A DNA stretch of 55,808 nt from an uncultured Oscillibacter sp. (GCA_950097035.1 CATNDT010000001.1:12878-68685); one strand, 5' to 3'; counted from the stretch's first letter, positions 19,960 through 30,700 are shown. The notes: a model not told the origin generated them from the sequence alone. Made by a program: numbers and translations.

Positions 19960-21382
19960 GTGTTACTATCTGTCAGGCCAGACGCTCGTTTTGCTCAGCA
20001 TGACCATCGCTCTGTGCGTTGTGTTCCAGGCCCTGGCCGTTACCTACAGCTTCCGCCGCCTGCCCGGGGGCTGGGTGCGCTGGGCGGAAAACCTGCTGGA
20101 GATCGGTGTGCTGCTCCATCTGCTCCTGTGCGCCGCAATGCTCGCCGAGGTCCAGTACAATACCCTGCGGGGCTTTCTGCTGCCAAGCGGCTATGGGGCG
20201 GCTCGCCAGGGCGTGTTTTTGTTCGTGGCCGTATTGAGTGTTTTTGCGGCGATTGGGCTGGAGATCATGTGGCCCGTGGCCGCAGGTGTCGCGGCAGCCA
20301 TCCTTCTGCCCGCTGCGGAGCGTCTGACAGGCGAGGCCTATCCTGTCTTATTTGTGGTGGGTATCCTGTTCTGTCTGATGCGAAGCATCCATATCTGCCT
20401 GTTGAGGAGACAGGAGATGCGCACCCAGCTCTCCGTAAACTCGGTGAAGGAGGCCATAGATGAGCTGCGCACCGGATTGTTGTTTTGCCATCCGGGCGGT
20501 GAGCCTCTGCTGTGCAACCGCCAGATGGAAAAGCTGCTCCAGTGCTGTACCGGAGCGTACACCCAGAATGGAGAGGAATTTTTCCGCCTGCTGCAAGACG
20601 GCGCGCTTGGGCCGGGCTGTGAGCGGGAGGAAATGGGCGGTCAAACGGCGATCCGCCTGCCGGACGATACCATCTGGATCTTCCGCCGCCATGAATTGCT
20701 CATGGGCCGCCGCTGTTGTACCTTGCTCTCGGCCACCGACATGACAGACCAGTGGAACGCAGACCAGGCCCTCTATGAACAGAACCAGGAACTGGAGCGG
20801 CGCGGCGAGGAGCTGCGGCAGACCATCGACAATCTACAGACCGCCTGCAATATGGAGGAGCTTCTGCGGGGAAAGGGCCGCGTCCACGATGTGCTGGGAC
20901 AGCGGATCAGCCTGCTGCTGCGCGCCCTGCGGGAGAACAAACAGCCGGACGAGGCCCTGTTGTCCGCCTTTGCTGAGGGCCTGCCTCGGGACTTCTGGGA
21001 GGACGAGGCCCCAAGCCCCGGCCGTAGACTGGAACTGTTGACCGACATCTTCAACGGTATGGGCGTGAAGGTGCTGATCCGCGGCGAATTGCCCCAGCAG
21101 GAGGAGGTGGCCCTGGACCTCGCGGATATTGCCGCGGAGTGCGTCACCAACGCCGTTCGCCATGGGTACGCCACCCAGGTACAGCTCCACTTCTTCCAAA
21201 ACGACTGCTGGCGGATGTCCTCCACCGACAACGGCATCCCGCCCTCCGGCCCCATCAAGGAGGGCGGCGGCATCCGGGAGATGCGCCGCCGGGTGGAGCG
21301 GCTGGGCGGCGCCATCAAGGTGTACTACACGCCCCGGTTCAGCATTCAAATCTCAGTTCCGAAAGGAGAGCGTCCGGTATGA
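19952..21382 (+). CDS. Sensor histidine kinase (HisKA_3/NarX-like) with multi-TM N-terminus
   Basis: RVHDVLGQRISLLLRALRE; DIAAECVTNAVRHGYATQVQLHF; GGGIREMRRRVERLGGAIKV. GTG start at 19952 with GGGAGGTGA. Confidence 0.75.
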   Translation: MAECYYLSGQTLVLLSMTIALCVVFQALAVTYSFRRLPGGWVRWAENLLEIGVLLHLLLCAAMLAEVQYNTLRGFLLPSGYGAARQGVFLFVAVLSVFAAIGLEIMWPVAAGVAAAILLPAAERLTGEAYPVLFVVGILFCLMRSIHICLLRRQEMRTQLSVNSVKEAIDELRTGLLFCHPGGEPLLCNRQMEKLLQCCTGAYTQNGEEFFRLLQDGALGPGCEREEMGGQTAIRLPDDTIWIFRRHELLMGRRCCTLLSATDMTDQWNADQALYEQNQELERRGEELRQTIDNLQTACNMEELLRGKGRVHDVLGQRISLLLRALRENKQPDEALLSAFAEGLPRDFWEDEAPSPGRRLELLTDIFNGMGVKVLIRGELPQQEEVALDLADIAAECVTNAVRHGYATQVQLHFFQNDCWRMSSTDNGIPPSGPIKEGGGIREMRRRVERLGGAIKVYYTPRFSIQISVPKGERPV

Positions 21383-21996
21383 CAAAAGCTTTGATCGTGG
21401 AGGACCACGTCTCTATGCGGGAATCACTGACGCTGGCCTTTTCCAGCGCCGGTGACTTCCAGGTGGTGGGCGAGGTACCAAACGCCGACTACGCCCTGGA
21501 CTTCTGTGAGCGCCTGCGTCCCGACCTGGTGCTGATGGATGTGTGTACCGAGGGCGGCGCCTCCGGCCTGAAGGCTGTGGGCGCCATCCGGGAGCGGTAC
21601 GCGGACATGAAGATTATCGTGATGACAGCCTTTGACGAGATCACCTACATCCCCCGGGCAAAGGCCGCCGGGGCCAACGGCTTTGTCTATAAGAGCCGGA
21701 GCCTGAGCTACTTTCTGGATGTGGCCCGGGAGGTGATGGCCGGCGGGAGCAGCTTCCCGGAGCCCAAGACCATCCCCATGCCCCAGGGCGAGGCCCCGCT
21801 GACGGACCGGGAGATGGAGATCCTGCGTCTGATGTGCAAGCACATGACCAGCAAGGAGATCGCGGAAGAGCTATACATCAGCGAGAACACCGTCAAATAC
21901 CATAAGGCCAATATGCTGGGCAAGACCGGCTTTACCAAGGCGGTGGATCTGGCCTTCTACATGATCTCCAATGGATGGATCAATCCGCTCTATTGA
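21379..21996 (+). CDS. NarL/LuxR-family response regulator
   Basis: ALIVEDHVSMRESL, DLVLMDV, K105-like FVYKSRS; HTH LTDREMEILRLMCKHMTSKEIAEELYISENTVKYHKANMLGKTG. Confidence 0.9.
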   Translation: MTKALIVEDHVSMRESLTLAFSSAGDFQVVGEVPNADYALDFCERLRPDLVLMDVCTEGGASGLKAVGAIRERYADMKIIVMTAFDEITYIPRAKAAGANGFVYKSRSLSYFLDVAREVMAGGSSFPEPKTIPMPQGEAPLTDREMEILRLMCKHMTSKEIAEELYISENTVKYHKANMLGKTGFTKAVDLAFYMISNGWINPLY

Positions 21997-22010
21997 CAGT
22001 TCCTTTTTCA

Positions 22011-22039
22011 GCAGTCCGGCAGATGCCGGACTGCTTTTT
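22011..22039 (+). terminator. Intrinsic terminator
   Basis: GCAGTCCGGC-AGAT-GCCGGACTGC-TTTTT. Confidence 0.85.
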
Positions 22040-22057
22040 GCGGTTTCAGGGAAAAGA

Positions 22058-22102
22058 CTACCCGCTACGGGTAGGGCGGATAGCAAAAAAAGAGTCTACA
22101 AT
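22058..22102 (+). promoter_or_regulatory. Palindromic operator box 2 plus -10-like element
   Basis: CTACCCGCTACGGGTAG 22058-22074; 22 nt; TACAAT 22097-22102. Confidence 0.8.
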
Positions 22103-22120
22103 GAACTTGGAGTTATCATA

Positions 22121-22531
22121 ATGCCGTCACAATACTTGAAGGAGGTGGGGGCGGTAAAAACAGTAGTTTTGATCATGCGGCGGGCGTCGCTGGCTCAGGG
22201 CCTGATGGCGAAAGTGCGGGACGCCCCAGGAATACAGCTGTGCTATGAGCCGGACTATGCCAACGCGGATGTGGCCATCCGCAGCCATCTGGCCTCTGGG
22301 GCACTGCTGGAGGTCTCCGAGGACGGCGATCACGGCATCGACTTCTGTCTGGCCCTGTGCGCATGGCTGCGGGAAGTCACGCCCGACTGCCGGCTCATGC
22401 TGATGTGCCCCGAAGGACAGCCGGAGGCTGTGAGCCGCGCCATCGAGGCTAAGCGTAGGGGCGAGATCGACGACTTTGTGTTTTATGATGTATCTCTGGA
22501 CTATTTGGCCGCCAGTCTGCAATCCCTTTGA
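22121..22531 (+). CDS. Stand-alone receiver-like protein (no output domain)
   Basis: Paralogous to 46518-46895 (DDFVFYDVSLDYLAASLQSL vs DDFVFYDSSLAYLFAKLAAF). Start uncertain. Confidence 0.55.
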   Translation: MPSQYLKEVGAVKTVVLIMRRASLAQGLMAKVRDAPGIQLCYEPDYANADVAIRSHLASGALLEVSEDGDHGIDFCLALCAWLREVTPDCRLMLMCPEGQPEAVSRAIEAKRRGEIDDFVFYDVSLDYLAASLQSL

Positions 22532-22548
22532 GATAGGCAAAGATCATT

Positions 22549-22598
22549 TTGAAATGGGGGGTACCCCCCATTTCAACGCCTACCACGGTAGGCGTTGA
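22549..22598. repeat. Two overlapping perfect palindromes
   Basis: TTGAAATGGGGGGTACCCCCCATTTCAA (22549-22576) and TCAACGCCTACC-AC-GGTAGGCGTTGA (22573-22598). Confidence 0.85.
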
Positions 22599-22772
22599 TC
22601 CGGCTCTGGTCGATTCGGTTTTATACACAAAGACGGCCTGGCGGCGAACACCAAGAGACAACGGAAAAAGTGCTGCGGTTTTAGGAGGCAGAAGGGAGGA
22701 AAAAAGAGGCCGCACGCCGAGAAACAATGCGCGGACAATGGGCATCCAATCAAAACAGGAGGAAGAAAAAAC

Positions 22773-25700
22773 ATGAGAAAACGAATTACCAGTTTACTTC
22801 TGACACTGGTCATGCTGCTCTCCCTCGTGCCCGCCATGGGCGTGACGGCCAGCGCCGCGGATGATACATTTTACGAACAGGTCTCCATCAGGAACTATCG
22901 TGCGTTTTGGGACTATCTCCGCTCGCCCGATTCAAGAGAGCTCGTACTGGACACAGACATCAATTATACGCTGAGCGGTGAGGACGAAGAAATTGAGGTG
23001 CGCCGTAGCCAAAGGCTGGACCTGAACGGCCATAAGATCAGGATCGACGCAACCAAGCGGGCGAGTTTTTTCTCCCTGATTACAATTTTCAACGGCGAAT
23101 TCACGCTGTACGACAGTAAGGGCGGCGGCGAGATCGCGGTTGAATTTGCGATGGACAGTAAGGAGCACAGCATCATCAAGATGTTCCCCAACAGCGAAGC
23201 GTCTCCCAAATTCACAATGAACAGCGGCACGCTGACAAGGCTGAATCCGATAGACACGCACGCCCAAGGAAGCAACGGCTGCATCAGTGACAGCATCAAT
23301 AGACGCGTCCAGGACGGTGAGCCGCGCCCGCAGATCACGATCAACGGCGGCACGATCAACTGCCCGTACAGCTGGGACAGGAGCGAGCCGCTCCCCATAT
23401 ATTTGTCTCAGTTTATGCCGACGGCGCTGCTGCTGCGCTATTCGAAGCTCACGGTCAACGGCGGTACCTTCAACGGCATGGTCTGGATAGAAGATCTGAC
23501 GCCGAAAAAGGGCGAAACAGAGCCGCGCGTTTTCCTCAACGGCGGTGTGTTCAACGCCTCGTTCGTGGTGGAGGACGTCCCGAAGGATGTGACGCGGATC
23601 ATTATAGACGGGGCGCGCTTCAACGATGGCCTTTATGTTGGCACCAGCTACTTAGAAAGGACATACAATGTGGGGAGCAAGCCGGCTCTGCTGATCAAAA
23701 GCGGTGTATTCGACTCGCCCGATCAGAAACCCAAGCTCGACATTTACGCTGCGATCGGAGAGAATGCGAACTCCTCACAAGGCCGGCAGAAAATGATCGC
23801 GAACGCCATGAAGTGCTTCCCGAACAGCGCGATAAAGATGAACGGGAAGATCTATACTTCCGAGAACCTTGGCTTGCTCGCGAAAAGTGACAGGTATAAT
23901 CACTATCTGAATTTCAACTCGAACACTCCCATCGAGGTCATCGGCAGGGCGTGGGACCTGAAGGAGGTCCTGCTGGACGGCAGCCCCATTGCAGTGCCCA
24001 ACATCCGCGACGGCGCCGCCTTCGGGAAAGCCGGCAGCGTGCCGGTCTACACGGTGAGCACGCTCGGTACGCACGAGCTGGTCTACCGCTGGTATGACCT
24101 TGCGAAGGAGCTCCGTGACGCGGGCTGGTACTATGAGATTGAATGCGGGCGCGGGCCGGGATTGGTCAATATCTACAACGGCAGCTACACCACCGCGAAC
24201 GGCATCTGCGAGTGGCGCTACCGGCTGCCGAATACGCCTGCCAACATCGATGCGGGTCAGATGGCCTTCACGATCAACCTGCGGCACGCCACAGACCCCA
24301 CCAGTATCGTTTACTCAAACCAGTACCTCCTGCGCTATCAGGTGGTGCAGGACAGCGCGCAGATCATCACCGCGGGGCGGCTGAACATGAGCGGCGGCGA
24401 CATCATCCCCTCGGATGCGGTCAGTGCGAACCAGGTCACCCTCGGCGCGATGGAGAACCGCTTCACCGTGTCCGCACAGACCAATTGGTCGCTCAGCGGC
24501 GATACGCGCAGCAAGACGGTGACGCTCAAGGCCGCGAACGGCTACCGCTTCTTGAGTGCGTCCGACTTCTCCGTGGAGGGCGCGAACTGCGTCACGGCGA
24601 AGAGTTCGTCCGTTTCGGCCGACGGAAAGACCTGCAAGGTGCGGGTGGAAGCACGTGTGTGCCGCCTGCTCACGCACATTGCGGGCGAGCTGGAGAACTT
24701 CTATGACGACAGAACCTTCGCCGATGTAAGCATCACGTCATACGATCCGGACAGGTACCGCTTTGAGATCGATGGTGCCGTTGAGAGAAGCTATTCGGGG
24801 GTGTCTCCCTTTACTAAAATTGACGGAAGCTCCTGGTATTATTTCTTCTTGGATATTTACCCCGAGCCCGGCTATGCCGTGCGCAGCAATTCGAAGGTGG
24901 CAGTCTTCATCTCCGGCGGCTATTGGTCTAACGGGAGCGCGATGGAGGATGAGGTGTACACGGCGATATACGGCGACTGGGTCGCCGATGATGTTGGCCA
25001 TACGGTTTACCCCAAGTGCTGGTGCATTGGCAGAGATGCGGCGAATACGGAATATGTCGGCATAGACCCGCGCTATGAGAGCGCCGCGCGCACGCTGCGT
25101 CTCGGCATCAAGATGCCCGTGGCGGGCGAAAGCCCCACGGATGCGAGCTATCAGAGCATCAGCGGCCTGCCTTCTGATGTCAAGGAAAAGATTGAATGGA
25201 AGATGCAGGGCGACACGGTCTTTCAGGCGGGGAAGGAGTACGAGCTCGAAATCTCCCTCGAGATCCCGAAGCAGCGCCCCAATACCGTGTGGCCGGAGGA
25301 CTACAAGACCACGGTCGTGTATATCAACGGCGTGAACGCATGGACATACGACGACAGGTGGGGCGGCCCGGATGGTGGCAAAGCCAATGCAGCGGTGTAT
25401 AACTGGGGCGCGCTCATACCGTACACTGTCCCCGGCGGGAATGACGGCGTCACCGTCAGCGGTAAGATCACAAGCTACAACCCGGGCAACGCCACCACCG
25501 TTGAGCTGCGGCAGGGCGATACGGTGAAGTACAGCACCACCATCACCAAGACCACCGGCAGCGGACAGGTGACGCAGAACTTCACCATTCCCGCCGTGGC
25601 GGCGGGCACCTATGATCTGGTGGTCACCAAGCCCGGCCACCTGCCCTATACCGTCACCGGCGTCGTGGTGGGCTCCAGCGATTTGGATCTCACGACCAAC

Positions 25701-25949
25701 AGCAAGGAGTATATCAGCACCATGACCCTGCTGGCCGGAGATGTGGATGGAGACGGGAACATCAATGAGACGGATGTTTCTATCATCCGCTATGCCAGCA
25801 ACATTAACAAGGATGCCTCCGCCGCCGCAAATCCCCTGACGGACATGGATGGCGATGGAAGTGTCAACGAGTCTGATGTCTCCATTGTTCGCTATTCCAC
25901 CCACATCAACAAGAGTACCAGCCACTGTACCTATGGCTACGCTGAATAA
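22773..25949 (+). CDS. Large secreted protein with C-terminal type-I dockerin
   Basis: Signal peptide; C-terminal GDVDGDGNINETDVSIIRYASNINK ... DMDGDGSVNESDVSIVRYSTHINKS is a duplicated dockerin calcium-loop motif. Confidence 0.8.
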   Translation: MRKRITSLLLTLVMLLSLVPAMGVTASAADDTFYEQVSIRNYRAFWDYLRSPDSRELVLDTDINYTLSGEDEEIEVRRSQRLDLNGHKIRIDATKRASFFSLITIFNGEFTLYDSKGGGEIAVEFAMDSKEHSIIKMFPNSEASPKFTMNSGTLTRLNPIDTHAQGSNGCISDSINRRVQDGEPRPQITINGGTINCPYSWDRSEPLPIYLSQFMPTALLLRYSKLTVNGGTFNGMVWIEDLTPKKGETEPRVFLNGGVFNASFVVEDVPKDVTRIIIDGARFNDGLYVGTSYLERTYNVGSKPALLIKSGVFDSPDQKPKLDIYAAIGENANSSQGRQKMIANAMKCFPNSAIKMNGKIYTSENLGLLAKSDRYNHYLNFNSNTPIEVIGRAWDLKEVLLDGSPIAVPNIRDGAAFGKAGSVPVYTVSTLGTHELVYRWYDLAKELRDAGWYYEIECGRGPGLVNIYNGSYTTANGICEWRYRLPNTPANIDAGQMAFTINLRHATDPTSIVYSNQYLLRYQVVQDSAQIITAGRLNMSGGDIIPSDAVSANQVTLGAMENRFTVSAQTNWSLSGDTRSKTVTLKAANGYRFLSASDFSVEGANCVTAKSSSVSADGKTCKVRVEARVCRLLTHIAGELENFYDDRTFADVSITSYDPDRYRFEIDGAVERSYSGVSPFTKIDGSSWYYFFLDIYPEPGYAVRSNSKVAVFISGGYWSNGSAMEDEVYTAIYGDWVADDVGHTVYPKCWCIGRDAANTEYVGIDPRYESAARTLRLGIKMPVAGESPTDASYQSISGLPSDVKEKIEWKMQGDTVFQAGKEYELEISLEIPKQRPNTVWPEDYKTTVVYINGVNAWTYDDRWGGPDGGKANAAVYNWGALIPYTVPGGNDGVTVSGKITSYNPGNATTVELRQGDTVKYSTTITKTTGSGQVTQNFTIPAVAAGTYDLVVTKPGHLPYTVTGVVVGSSDLDLTTNSKEYISTMTLLAGDVDGDGNINETDVSIIRYASNINKDASAAANPLTDMDGDGSVNESDVSIVRYSTHINKSTSHCTYGYAE

Positions 25950-25963
25950 GAAAGGGGGCTGAA

Positions 25964-27691
25964 ATGAAGAAACTGTTTTTAGCCCTGATCCTCGCGCTGG
26001 CGCTGACGGCGGGGCTGTCCGCCACGGCGCTGGCGGAGGAGCTGGACACGATGAGCCGCGACCCACCTGACGAAATGGTGGAGGCTGACCTCATCTGGGA
26101 GGAGTTTCTCCCGGACCCGGACTGTCTGCCGGACAATGAGGAGATTTTTGCCGCCTATGTCCAGCGAGAGTTCGAGCGAGAACTCTACGGCGAAGTCTCC
26201 ACCTTCGGCACAGCCGCCGGAAACCGGCTCTCCGGGCTGGAAAAGGCTGTATATGATGACCTGAAGGTTCAGCTTACCCAAGTGGCGGACGGGGGCAGTT
26301 CCTCCACGGCGCTTGCCGTGACCGCAGACCTCAGCAGTCTGACCTGGACGAAAGAGCAGCTTGGCGTCAGCACCATTGTCTCCGGCGGCAGCCTTACATC
26401 TGAGGCGCAGGCCGCCGTGGCGGAGAAGTTCAGCCAAGCGCTGGACACGAAAGCACTGCTGAGCTGCCTGCTGGCCGACTGCCCCTACGAACTGTACTGG
26501 TTTGATAAAACAGCGGGCATCCAGACCGGCTACAGTATGTCCGGCAACAGTACGAAAATCAGCATTACCGGCGTCACGGTGTCCTTTTCGGTAGCCTCGG
26601 CCTATGGCAGCGGCTACACCGCCGATATTGCCAAGACCGGCGCCACCAAAAGCGCCATTGTCAACGCCAAAGCCATTGTGACAGCCAATGCCGGAAAGAC
26701 GGACCGAGAGAAGTTGGATGCCTACCGGTCCAAGATCTGCGAGCTGGTGTCCTACAACCACTCCACGGCTGGCGCAGCCTACGGCGATCCCTGGCAGCTC
26801 ATTTATGTCTTTGACGGCAACAACAGCACCAATGTAGTCTGCGAGGGCTACGCCAAGGCATTCCAGTATCTCTGCGACCTGTCCGACTTTGAGGGAGATG
26901 TCACCTGCTATACGGTTTCCGGTCAGATGACCGGCGGTACCGGCTCAGGCGGCCATATGTGGAATGTGGTAAGACTGGAGGGTCGAAATCTCCTGGTGGA
27001 TGTCACCAACTGCGACACGGGCGCCATTGGCGCACCCGACAAGCTGTTTTTGACCGCCGTAGCCGGGACCGACAGCGGCAGAACTCACACCTTTCCCATC
27101 AACAGCACCAATGTGGTCTTTACCTACGATGAGAGCCAAAAGGATCTGTTCTGCAACGGCTATCTGGCTCTGACCCCCACCGGCGTGTCGAGTCCCGGTG
27201 CGGTACAGCTCCGCTTCACCGCCTATGACACCGATACGCCGGCGCTGCTGAAGCTCTATCAGGGCGGCGTTGTGAAGTATTCCAAAGCCTGCTCGGCGAC
27301 AGGCTCCGGCGGGCTGGCGGCGAATGTGGTCCAGTTTACCGATGTGGCCGCCGGCACCTACGACCTGGTGATCTCCAAATCCGGCTGCCTGAACTACACT
27401 GTGCAGAATGTAGTTGTTCCGGCGGAAGGGCTTGACCTCACAAGTCACAGCAATCCGGCGGTCAGCGACATACAGCTTTTGTGTGGCGATGTGAACGGGG
27501 ACGGAAAAATTAACGAATCTGATGTATCCGTTATCCGCTACTCGAGCAACATCAATAAACAGATCGCCGAGGTTGCCAATCAGCTAACCGATGTGAATGG
27601 AGACGGAAAAGTGAACGAGTCAGATGTTTCCGTTGTCCGCTATTCCACCCATATCAACAAGAGCGACACAAACTGCTTTTATTACTTTTAG
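25964..27691 (+). CDS. Secreted transglutaminase-like protein with C-terminal type-I dockerin
   Basis: VVCEGYAKAFQYLCDL...GGHMWNVVRLEGRNLLVDVTNCD (Cys/His/Asp pattern); dockerin GDVNGDGKINESDVSVIRYSSNINK...DVNGDGKVNESDVSVVRYSTHINKS. Confidence 0.8.
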   Translation: MKKLFLALILALALTAGLSATALAEELDTMSRDPPDEMVEADLIWEEFLPDPDCLPDNEEIFAAYVQREFERELYGEVSTFGTAAGNRLSGLEKAVYDDLKVQLTQVADGGSSSTALAVTADLSSLTWTKEQLGVSTIVSGGSLTSEAQAAVAEKFSQALDTKALLSCLLADCPYELYWFDKTAGIQTGYSMSGNSTKISITGVTVSFSVASAYGSGYTADIAKTGATKSAIVNAKAIVTANAGKTDREKLDAYRSKICELVSYNHSTAGAAYGDPWQLIYVFDGNNSTNVVCEGYAKAFQYLCDLSDFEGDVTCYTVSGQMTGGTGSGGHMWNVVRLEGRNLLVDVTNCDTGAIGAPDKLFLTAVAGTDSGRTHTFPINSTNVVFTYDESQKDLFCNGYLALTPTGVSSPGAVQLRFTAYDTDTPALLKLYQGGVVKYSKACSATGSGGLAANVVQFTDVAAGTYDLVISKSGCLNYTVQNVVVPAEGLDLTSHSNPAVSDIQLLCGDVNGDGKINESDVSVIRYSSNINKQIAEVANQLTDVNGDGKVNESDVSVVRYSTHINKSDTNCFYYF

Positions 27692-27702
27692 GAGGCGTAA
27701 GT

Positions 27703-30700
27703 ATGAGGAAAAGATTTCTGGCCATCCTGCTTGTCTGCATGATGGTCGTCGGAATGCTTCCGACGACCGCGCTGGCGGCGGGCACGGCCGAAAACAATAC
27801 GGTGAAGGTGGAGCTGGTAAAGGACAGCACGACCTTCTCCGGCAAGGAAGTCCTGCGCGTGGACTTCTATGCCAAGTCCGGCACGGATACGCCGAATAAC
27901 CATATGGTGTATCTAAAGTACGACGCTACAAAGATGGCACAGCTATCTAATAGCGACGGAAGTGACGTAAGTTCGTATTTAACAAATTTCTCTACAAACT
28001 TTGGCGATAGTTTATCCGCAAATAATTATGTTACATCAGGGTTCGGCGGGGGAACCGCCGAAGTAATGGTTTATGCAGTAATTAAAGAAAACACAGGTTA
28101 TATTTGCTGGAAAGTAACGGAAAAAGGAAACCCTGATCCTTTTTCCGACTATACCCGTATCAGTTCCATCTTCTTTGGACTGAAGGAAGGCACCTCGTTT
28201 GATGCTCTGCCTTCCGATATCATCGGCTACTCCGACCCTAAAGAGGACGACAGCATCACCGCAGCCTCTGTGGCGGCGGAGATCACCGTAAACGGCGGCG
28301 GTGAGGGTAATGTGTTCGTCTATAAGAAAGATGACGGCAGCGCTGACACCATGACCGTCACGCCCACTATCAATGCCGGTGCGGGCGTCACCATCGTCAA
28401 GCCCGAATACTCCGGCGCTGTTTCTGCCCCCTCCGTGAGCAAGAATGTGGGCGGCACCGTGGAACTGAACACGCAGACCATTTCCGGTGAGGATGTTCAG
28501 TACGGTTGGAGCAAGACCAACGATGCCTCCACTGTCGCCAACTGGCAGGATAGCACCACTTTCTCCAGCCTGTCCATTGGGGATACATACTACTTCTTCA
28601 CCCGGGTGAAAGAGAACGGTGACCACCAGGCCAAGGCGTCCACCGGCACCTCTGTCGTGCCTGTTGCCGCTACGCTGACCAGCATCACCATCAGTGGTGA
28701 CACCACGGCCACCGTCCCCACCAAGGATAACACGACCACTGTGAACCTGACCGCTACCGGCAGCTATAACGATAGCACCAGCAGCCCCGTTACCGACTCC
28801 GCCACTTGGAGTATTGATAGCACCTATGACGGCGTGACCGTCGACAAGGGTGTTGTCACCATCCAGCCCTCCGCCGCTGCCGGCTCTGTCACCATCAAAG
28901 CGGAGTGCGGCGGCCAGAGCAATACCCACACCATCACGCTGAGCAAGGCGACCGCCACGCTGACCAAGCTCACCATCAGCGGCAACGACAGCGTCAGCGT
29001 TCCCGGCGAGTACACCTACACCGCCTCCGGCGAGGATCAGTACGGAGAGAGCATTAGTACCGGCTCTGTCACTTGGAGCATTGAAGGCACCGCCCCCACC
29101 GGCGTGTCCATCGGCTCCAGCAACGGCAAGCTGTCCATTACAAACTCCGCTGAAGCGGGCAGCGTGACCATCAAGGCCACTTCCGGTGCTGCGTCCGACA
29201 CCAAGACCGTCACCATTACCAAGGCGGCTTCCGTGGTGGACAGCGTGACTATCAGTGGCGGTGTGTCCAGCCTGACCGTTCCCACCGTGGACGCCATCGG
29301 CGGCTCCAAGTCTGAAAACGCGAGCACCGCGTTTACCGCCGAGCTGAAGGACCAGTACGGCGCCACCATCAGCGGCACCGTGACCTGGAGCGTGTCCGGC
29401 AACCCCGGCGTCACCATCAGTGGCACCGGCCTGCTGAGCATCACCAACGAGGCCACGGACAGCAATGTGACTGTGAAGGCCGAGTGCGGCAGCAAGTCCG
29501 CCACCCAGACCGTATCCGTCACCAAGGCCACCTCCGCTGCCACATTTGTCCAGGTGAGCAAGAGCGGCTCCGCTGTGACCACGGACACCATCATCATTCC
29601 CACCGGCAGCAATACTACGGCTGACTACACCGCTAAGGTCTATGACCAGTTTGGCGCCACATTCAGCGATACTATTAGCTGGAGCATTACCTCTGCTACC
29701 GGCGTATCTGTTTCCAACGGCACTGTGACGGTTGACAGCACCGCTTCTGCGGGCACCGTGACGCTGACCGCTGCCAGCAGCTCCGACAGCAGTAAAAAGG
29801 CTGAAGTGACCATCACCCTGTCCAACAAGCCTGCCCACAATATCGGATCCTTTGCTGAGGCCAGTAAGACCGTCACCTATGGCGATTCCGTCACTGGCCA
29901 GACCGTGACCAGCAGCACCGGCACGGTGAAGTATTCCAGCAGCGATCCCTCCACCGTTGCGGTAAACGAGAACACCGGCGCGCTGACCATCCATAAAGTC
30001 ACCTCCGGCAGTTCCGTCACCATCACCGCGAAGGTGGAAGAGGACGCTACCCATGCCGAGGCTTCCGCGACCTACACCATCACGGTGAATACGAAGGAGC
30101 TGGAGATCACCGGCCTCACCGCCACCGACCGTGACTATGCTGCCGGCGATACCAGCGTGACGCTGACCGGCGGCGAACTGGCCGGCAAGGTCGGTACCGA
30201 TGATGTCTCCGTGACCATGCCCACCACTGGCACGATCTCTGATGCCAACGCCGGCTCCGGCAAGGCTGTTACCGTGACCACGCCCTCTCTGAGCGGCTCG
30301 GCGGCGGGCAACTACACGTTGAAAGCCATCTCCGGCATTACCGTGACCATCAATAAGATCGATCCCGATGTGGGCACCGTCAGCGGGCCTTCCTCTACGA
30401 TTTACACCAGCACCGCGCTGACTGGCATCACCCTGTCCAAGACTGGTACAGCTTCCGGCACTCTGGAGCTGACCGCCGGCCAGACTCTGGTTGTCGGCAC
30501 AAACAGCTACAACTGGACGTTCACTCCCAGCGACAGCACCAACTACAACGCCGTCACCGGCACCGTCAGCTTGACCGTGAATGAGGACACGCTGACCGGT
30601 ATCAGCATCGGCTCCACAACACCCAGCAAGACCAGCTACAAGTTTGGCGAGACCTTTGATCCCGCCGGCCTGACTGTGACCGCCAGCTATTCCAGCGGAG

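Noticed and set aside
21139-21378. N-terminal extension of the response regulator in the ORF track
   Set aside because: Overlaps the kinase C-terminus in another frame; ATG 21379 with GAAAGGAG starts exactly at the receiver domain.
24738-26066. 442-aa minus-strand ORF opposite the first dockerin gene
   Set aside because: Overlaps the dockerin domain and next signal peptide on the plus strand; no family features.
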